Assembly: GCA_947057405.1 (NCBI GenBank)
Contig: CAMSEJ010000071.1
Coordinates: 1 to 9,517, forward strand
Direction of reading: 5' to 3'
DNA length: 9,517 nt
DNA from: an uncultured Roseburia sp.
GTDB lineage: Bacteria; Bacillota; Clostridia; Lachnospirales; Lachnospiraceae
Shown here one piece after another: positions 7,101 to 9,517 of the stretch (position 1 is its first letter; each line of letters starts with the position of its first letter). The position numbers were made by a program, and so were the translations under genes. Below the pieces are notes generated by a model. That model was not told the origin of the DNA, did not search any database, and saw nothing but the letters and a program-made list of their open reading frames with translations.

Positions 7101-8680
7101 TACCCGCTGACCCGGCTGAAGCTGTCGAGAATGACATCTGATGAGGACGTATGCTTTCTGTTTTCATAGTAATATTTCCGGTACTGCGTATGCATGGCGG
7201 ATACGGCTTCTTCTGGCCCGATCCGGTCCAGCATATTGATGAACATAAACAGCGTCATCCGGTATTCTTTTCTTCCTTCCGTCATTTCATTAAATGTGGA
7301 TACGCTTTCCCGCAGCGCCTCGGCTGTCCTTCCCAGGTTGTTATACCGCTCAAGCTTCGTTGCCCCTGCAATGTCAAGCAGCCAGCCAAAATCCGATTCC
7401 GGCCGATAGGTTGATTCAAAATAATGGCCCATAATATTGTTCGTGGTTTCTACAAATGAATTTTCGCGGGTAGCAATCGCCCCCTCATACCCGTGCCCGA
7501 ACTCATGTAAGGAAACCCAGTTTCTGCACAGGTAATCGCCCAGGTTATCCGCATTGTTGGCGCTGTGATCACTTGAATAATACGCAAGCCCTACACCGTT
7601 CTTATTGGCCTTGATAAAGAACTTTGCCCGTATGTTCTGGTTATAAGGCTCGTCTGCACGATAATCCAGTCCGGCATAGGAATCATACTGCTTTACAAAA
7701 GCTGCGGACCATTCGAGCATTTCATCTATCGTTTGAAAACGATATGGTTCTGTGGTATTGGGATAATTTATAATCCGATCCCGATCCTTGAGGGGTACCA
7801 GAAACGTGGCAGCATCCCCTTCTATCACGGCATACGGCGCTTTCGACCGATCCCATTCCGCAAAAAAAGCCGAATCATTGTCTTTGTAACGATAGTACGG
7901 AAGATCCTGCAGGCCGTCATTCCATTCGATTTCAACGACTGGCTGCACGGAAGTATTCTTGGGTGTATAGAGAAACGGAACACTGTCCGCACTGTTTAAC
8001 ACGCCTTTTTCCGAATAGCTGTTTTTCACCGTTATCCATTCCCCGTTTGCGGGAATCCTTACGGAATCCGCCGGCTCCGCCCAGGCGCCGTTTGTCTCCT
8101 TCGAGACTTTTTCCGCATCCGAATCGTTGTTTAACAGCTTAAGCTCCAGATCCTGCCCGAATTCCCCGGCATTCACCAGGCGGATTTTAAGCTGCGCGCC
8201 TGCCGGAAGCCAGATGCCAAGGCTCTGTCTGTCGTGGTAATAACCCCGGTTAAACCCGATATCCGTCAGGTGGGCTGCGCCCGGCAGCGTGTAAAGCTTC
8301 CTCTGCACCGTTTTTGCCGCAGTATCCTTGCTTCCGGCGGGCAGAACGGTTACCGTTGTCTTAAGCTCCGCCCGGTTTCCGTCGGAATCCGTAACCTGGC
8401 TGGTAACGGTGTATTCCCCGGGCACAGACGTATTAACCGTTCCGGTCTGTTTGATCTTTGCCGTTAAATCACCGTCTTCCTGATCGTCCGCAAAAACCTT
8501 CGTCTTATTCCTGCCAAACGTTTCTCCCTGATAAATCCATGTCCGGGATGGACCGGACAAAAACGGTTTGCGGTAAGCGTCAAACTCTGCCGCCCGGACG
8601 GTGAATCCGGCATACGGCATCAAAGACAGCGAAACCGCAAATGCTAGGACAAATGCAACTGATTTTCTGAATTTCTCCAT
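4199..8680 (-). CDS. Secreted multidomain M60/enhancin-like zinc metalloprotease (putative mucinase)
   Basis: A 1493-residue exported protein predicted to cut mucin-type glycoproteins outside the cell. A signal peptide covers about 1-31, with likely cleavage after VRA. Reading on: an Ig-like domain (about 40-115); an M60-type N-terminal beta region (about 122-250); and the catalytic region (about 255-560) with the zinc motif HEFGH at 392-396 and probable third ligand E411 in FVETTNNI. Next come an enhancin-type mucin-binding region (about 605-810, with PHYYF at 728-732), a helical stretch (810-900), an F5/8-type discoidin/CBM32-like domain (about 905-1050), an NPCBM-like domain (about 1052-1190), a Big_2 Ig-like domain (about 1193-1265), a FIVAR-like helical bundle (about 1268-1336) and a lysine-rich BspA-like repeat module (about 1355-1493). 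There is no LPXTG sorting signal, so the basic C-terminus may hold it to the wall. The ATG has GGGAGG six bases upstream. It stands alone with its own promoter. Family and motif are firm; domain limits are by eye and the substrate is inferred. Confidence 0.92.
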   Translation of the reverse strand: MEKFRKSVAFVLAFAVSLSLMPYAGFTVRAAEFDAYRKPFLSGPSRTWIYQGETFGRNKTKVFADDQEDGDLTAKIKQTGTVNTSVPGEYTVTSQVTDSDGNRAELKTTVTVLPAGSKDTAAKTVQRKLYTLPGAAHLTDIGFNRGYYHDRQSLGIWLPAGAQLKIRLVNAGEFGQDLELKLLNNDSDAEKVSKETNGAWAEPADSVRIPANGEWITVKNSYSEKGVLNSADSVPFLYTPKNTSVQPVVEIEWNDGLQDLPYYRYKDNDSAFFAEWDRSKAPYAVIEGDAATFLVPLKDRDRIINYPNTTEPYRFQTIDEMLEWSAAFVKQYDSYAGLDYRADEPYNQNIRAKFFIKANKNGVGLAYYSSDHSANNADNLGDYLCRNWVSLHEFGHGYEGAIATRENSFVETTNNIMGHYFESTYRPESDFGWLLDIAGATKLERYNNLGRTAEALRESVSTFNEMTEGRKEYRMTLFMFINMLDRIGPEEAVSAMHTQYRKYYYENRKHTSSSDVILDSFSRVSGYNTAPYFDGWHIRASELLEDRLYNQDLPMLYYLRSLIPDDALAERARQQLNAAGMSLSGIYGLVSTDDLAKLSETYTSNVTLKLSIDEFSAVEGKTILIKNGSKIAARVKADRKELQLNLPVGIYEVELPLPRTGDYKYGNEYLVAQKGSVKKDLVYTKVTGNPLADDAQLKLLGMADAEVAVLTLDTSRGSINCRINNIEPHYYFTNPDEPYLSIRIQDPQGKELFSRSLSGVGKAEAFDSDFDFPDGSKVTIMHREIGRVRMVSQYTKEALSAYAVYGGNEVTFVKTAQGMMQENWSQEYKNNAYYSMLKGYSDFMLAHMDRADLSVQESYHNAKMTVQKAFGLLDEGAKEEYRREYGILIGEEADSYQKYAKIDSKRLKGAADSQQDQKDNAASNALDGNEKTIWHSRYSGEDIAGGKNNTYTITLPENTDIGKLEYVPRQSGNNGMILTYGISYSTKDTGDDFIELPLRSNEWAEDASTKSAEFFAPDAKRIRITALATAGDGGRDKFISAAEFYLYETYQVSMANTYLSNLYLNAGGASVKKYQSGDPVSLLVNGKARTFDNGIGMDAGASVSWDLQGKQFDAFTAWIGADAAQAGSGPVRVSIYGDGALLYETDALSGTDEAESVYLNLAGIRTLTVNTSGVSGTAFAALADARLISRENQKELTLFMGESVAIPANAGIRPEDKGKTQWSSSNPSVASVDGSGVVLAAGEGDADITVRYADGQTFTCRVHVKKSPAEQLALRKEQAISELLSYKNPADYREAQKKELETVLVQGKAAIALAYDEQSLEEALNAAKAALDRIKTDAQLTAEENQTVSAFPAVGTKKTVGDLTYQVKKTGALGRAVTVIKAKKKAKLNIPATVEIGGYSYQVTEIKEKVFRNNKKLTQVTIGKYVTKIGKQAFEGCGKLKKITVKTKKLTKIGKKAFAKIDPKAKVTVPSGKKKSYRKLFSDAKLPKGAAVK

Positions 8681-8729
8681 GTTCTTCCTCCCGCTTGGTG
8701 TAAAATGTTACTTTGTTGCTTTTGGATTA

Positions 8730-8758
8730 TATATAAAAGCCAACCCTCTCACTTTCAA
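8730..8758 (-). promoter_or_regulatory. Promoter of the protease gene
   Basis: On the minus strand TTGAAA (8753-8758) is followed after 17 bases by TATATA (8730-8735), which runs on into TATAAT (8726-8731). Either hexamer could serve as the -10, but the 17-base spacing favours the first. The leader would be about 40 bases, ending in GGGAGG (8687-8692) just before the ATG. Confidence 0.6.
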
Positions 8759-8768
8759 GTTGACTTTT

Positions 8769-8804
8769 TACCGGATACCGATTCGTTCTGCATTGTTACC
8801 GATT
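8769..8804. repeat. TACCGAT direct repeats upstream of the protease promoter
   Basis: On the plus strand TACCGATT occurs at 8776-8783 and again at 8797-8804, exactly 21 bases apart, about two turns of the helix. A third, imperfect copy, TACCGGA, abuts the first at 8769-8775. The set lies about 10-45 bases upstream of the protease -35, where an activator would be expected to bind. No regulator is assigned. Confidence 0.45.
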
Positions 8805-8818
8805 TTCAAAACAACTTA

Positions 8819-9328
8819 TCAGAATGCGACATCGTTCTTTTTAAGATACTCGTAATAATACGGTTCTAGCATCAATATCATTGATTCTTTTGTAATGTCT
8901 CTAAATCGAAAAGAATACAGCAGTTCCCTGATATGTAATCGATTAATTCCGTCTTCCTCCGAAAAATCCTCATTATACTTTTTCAGAAGCGAAATATATA
9001 AATGTAGGGCAAATTTTTCATTCATTCTTTCCGATTTTATATTACTTGCATCTATCCAAAAAGGCCGTAATTTTAAGATTCAATAACAATAAAGTGCCGT
9101 TTCTTTGTATTCTGAAGTTATCATCTCATTATGAAACACTTTAAAGTAATGTTTTCTTTTATGAACTCTGACAATAATGTCCCGCAGAGTATTCATATTT
9201 GTTTTCACGGAGTCATAAGAATATAAATCACTGCTGTCACAAAAATCATGTAATAATTGATCTAAATCTCCGACTTCTTGGATAAATTCCTGTTCGGTCA
9301 TCCATTTGTATTTTTCTGACATATCCAA
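8819..9328 (-). pseudogene. Unrecognised small protein gene interrupted by an in-frame TGA
   Basis: One reading frame runs from a TTG at 9328 to the stop at 8819-8821 and would encode 169 residues, but codon 83 (9080-9082) is TGA. The two halves (82 residues before it; 18 codons plus a 68-residue open stretch from ATG 9025 after it) stay in the same frame with no gap. The sequence across the stop reads ETALYCY, stop, ILKLRPF, so the TGA most simply replaces TGG (Trp) by one base. The protein would be cytoplasmic, rich in Tyr, Leu and charged residues, with no signal peptide, membrane helix or catalytic motif that I recognise. GGAGG lies six bases before the TTG. The ATG at 9322-9324 is an alternative start but would be 12 bases from GGAGG. 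The stop of the upstream gene lies 17 bases before the TTG, so the two were probably cotranscribed. The downstream half could be re-initiated at 9025, but only a weak GGAAAG precedes it. A sequencing error is the main alternative. Confidence 0.65.
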
Positions 9329-9345
9329 ATCATGCCTCCAGCTAT

Positions 9346-9517
9346 TTATTCATCCAAATCATTGTAAACCATATGAAGAAAATCTTTGTTTTCTTTTAGG
9401 AGTCTGTTACTGGACTCGACTAACTGCGCCAACGTCGACGTGTCCTCAATCTTGCGAGTTGAATCAACCTGATCGTTGCTGTAACGACCAATCTGTCTAA
9501 TCTGATCTTCATCATAT
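9346..9517 (-). CDS. Unrecognised protein, C-terminal 56 codons only
   Basis: An open frame enters from the right edge and ends at TAA (9346-9348), giving 56 visible residues. They are polar and look helical (for example TLAQLVESSNRLLKENKDFL), as in a coiled-coil or helical C-terminal tail. Nothing identifies a family. A good GGAGG for the next small gene follows its stop, which suggests a shared operon and supports this as a real gene end. It has the same AT-rich composition as its neighbour. Confidence 0.6.
   Translation of the reverse strand, partial: YDEDQIRQIGRYSNDQVDSTRKIEDTSTLAQLVESSNRLLKENKDFLHMVYNDLDE

Noticed and set aside
9080..9082. Recoding of the TGA as selenocysteine or as tryptophan
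   Set aside because: No clear selenocysteine hairpin follows it, the flanking residues fit Trp rather than a redox site, and the other genes here use TGG for Trp with no internal TGA, so general reassignment is unlikely.
8895..9086. A 63-codon open frame on the plus strand
   Set aside because: It is antisense to the interrupted small gene, whose frame continues intact on both sides of the TGA; no ribosome binding site supports it.
1..9517. CRISPR array, tRNA, rRNA, insertion sequence or prophage genes
   Set aside because: No regularly spaced repeats, no cloverleaf sequence and no transposase, integrase or phage protein was seen on either strand.

Overview
The window looks like a chromosomal segment of a gut-type Firmicute, most likely a clostridium of the Lachnospiraceae kind. 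Four things suggest this: an S-box (SAM-I) leader on metK; extended -10 promoters and strong GGAGG-type ribosome binding sites; an HD-GYP protein of clostridial layout; and a very large secreted M60/enhancin-like protease that carries carbohydrate-binding modules and the lysine-rich, BspA-like C-terminal module common in Lachnospiraceae surface proteins. The taxonomic assignment is inference from style and gene content.

Layout, left to right. Positions 1-1229 (minus) hold most of a membrane sensor histidine kinase, cut by the window edge inside its ATPase domain, with its own extended -10 promoter. Positions 1399-2586 (minus) are metK, closed by a strong hairpin at 1341-1374. It is preceded by a full regulatory leader: promoter, SAM-I aptamer (2706-2808) and intrinsic terminator (2647-2675). 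Divergently, positions 3021-4106 (plus) encode an HD-GYP domain protein with its own promoter. A long hairpin at 4132-4180 terminates it and probably also the converging gene on the other strand. Positions 4199-8680 (minus) are one 1493-residue secreted multidomain M60-family metalloprotease, a putative mucinase. Beyond about 8700 the sequence becomes clearly AT-rich and holds the remains of an accessory gene cluster (minus): a small gene interrupted by an in-frame TGA (8819-9328), and the last 56 codons of an upstream gene (9346-9517).

How the parts relate. metK, the histidine kinase and the HD-GYP gene look like independent transcription units of the core genome. metK is predicted to be shut off by its own product, S-adenosylmethionine, through transcription termination. 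The protease is a stand-alone unit with a promoter and an upstream set of 7-base direct repeats that could be an activator site. The AT-rich right end looks like acquired DNA in decay. I saw no tRNA, rRNA, CRISPR array, transposase or integrase. The most notable points are the interrupted small gene, the composition change beside the protease, the repeats ahead of the protease promoter, and the architecture of the protease. I could not identify a clearly new system.
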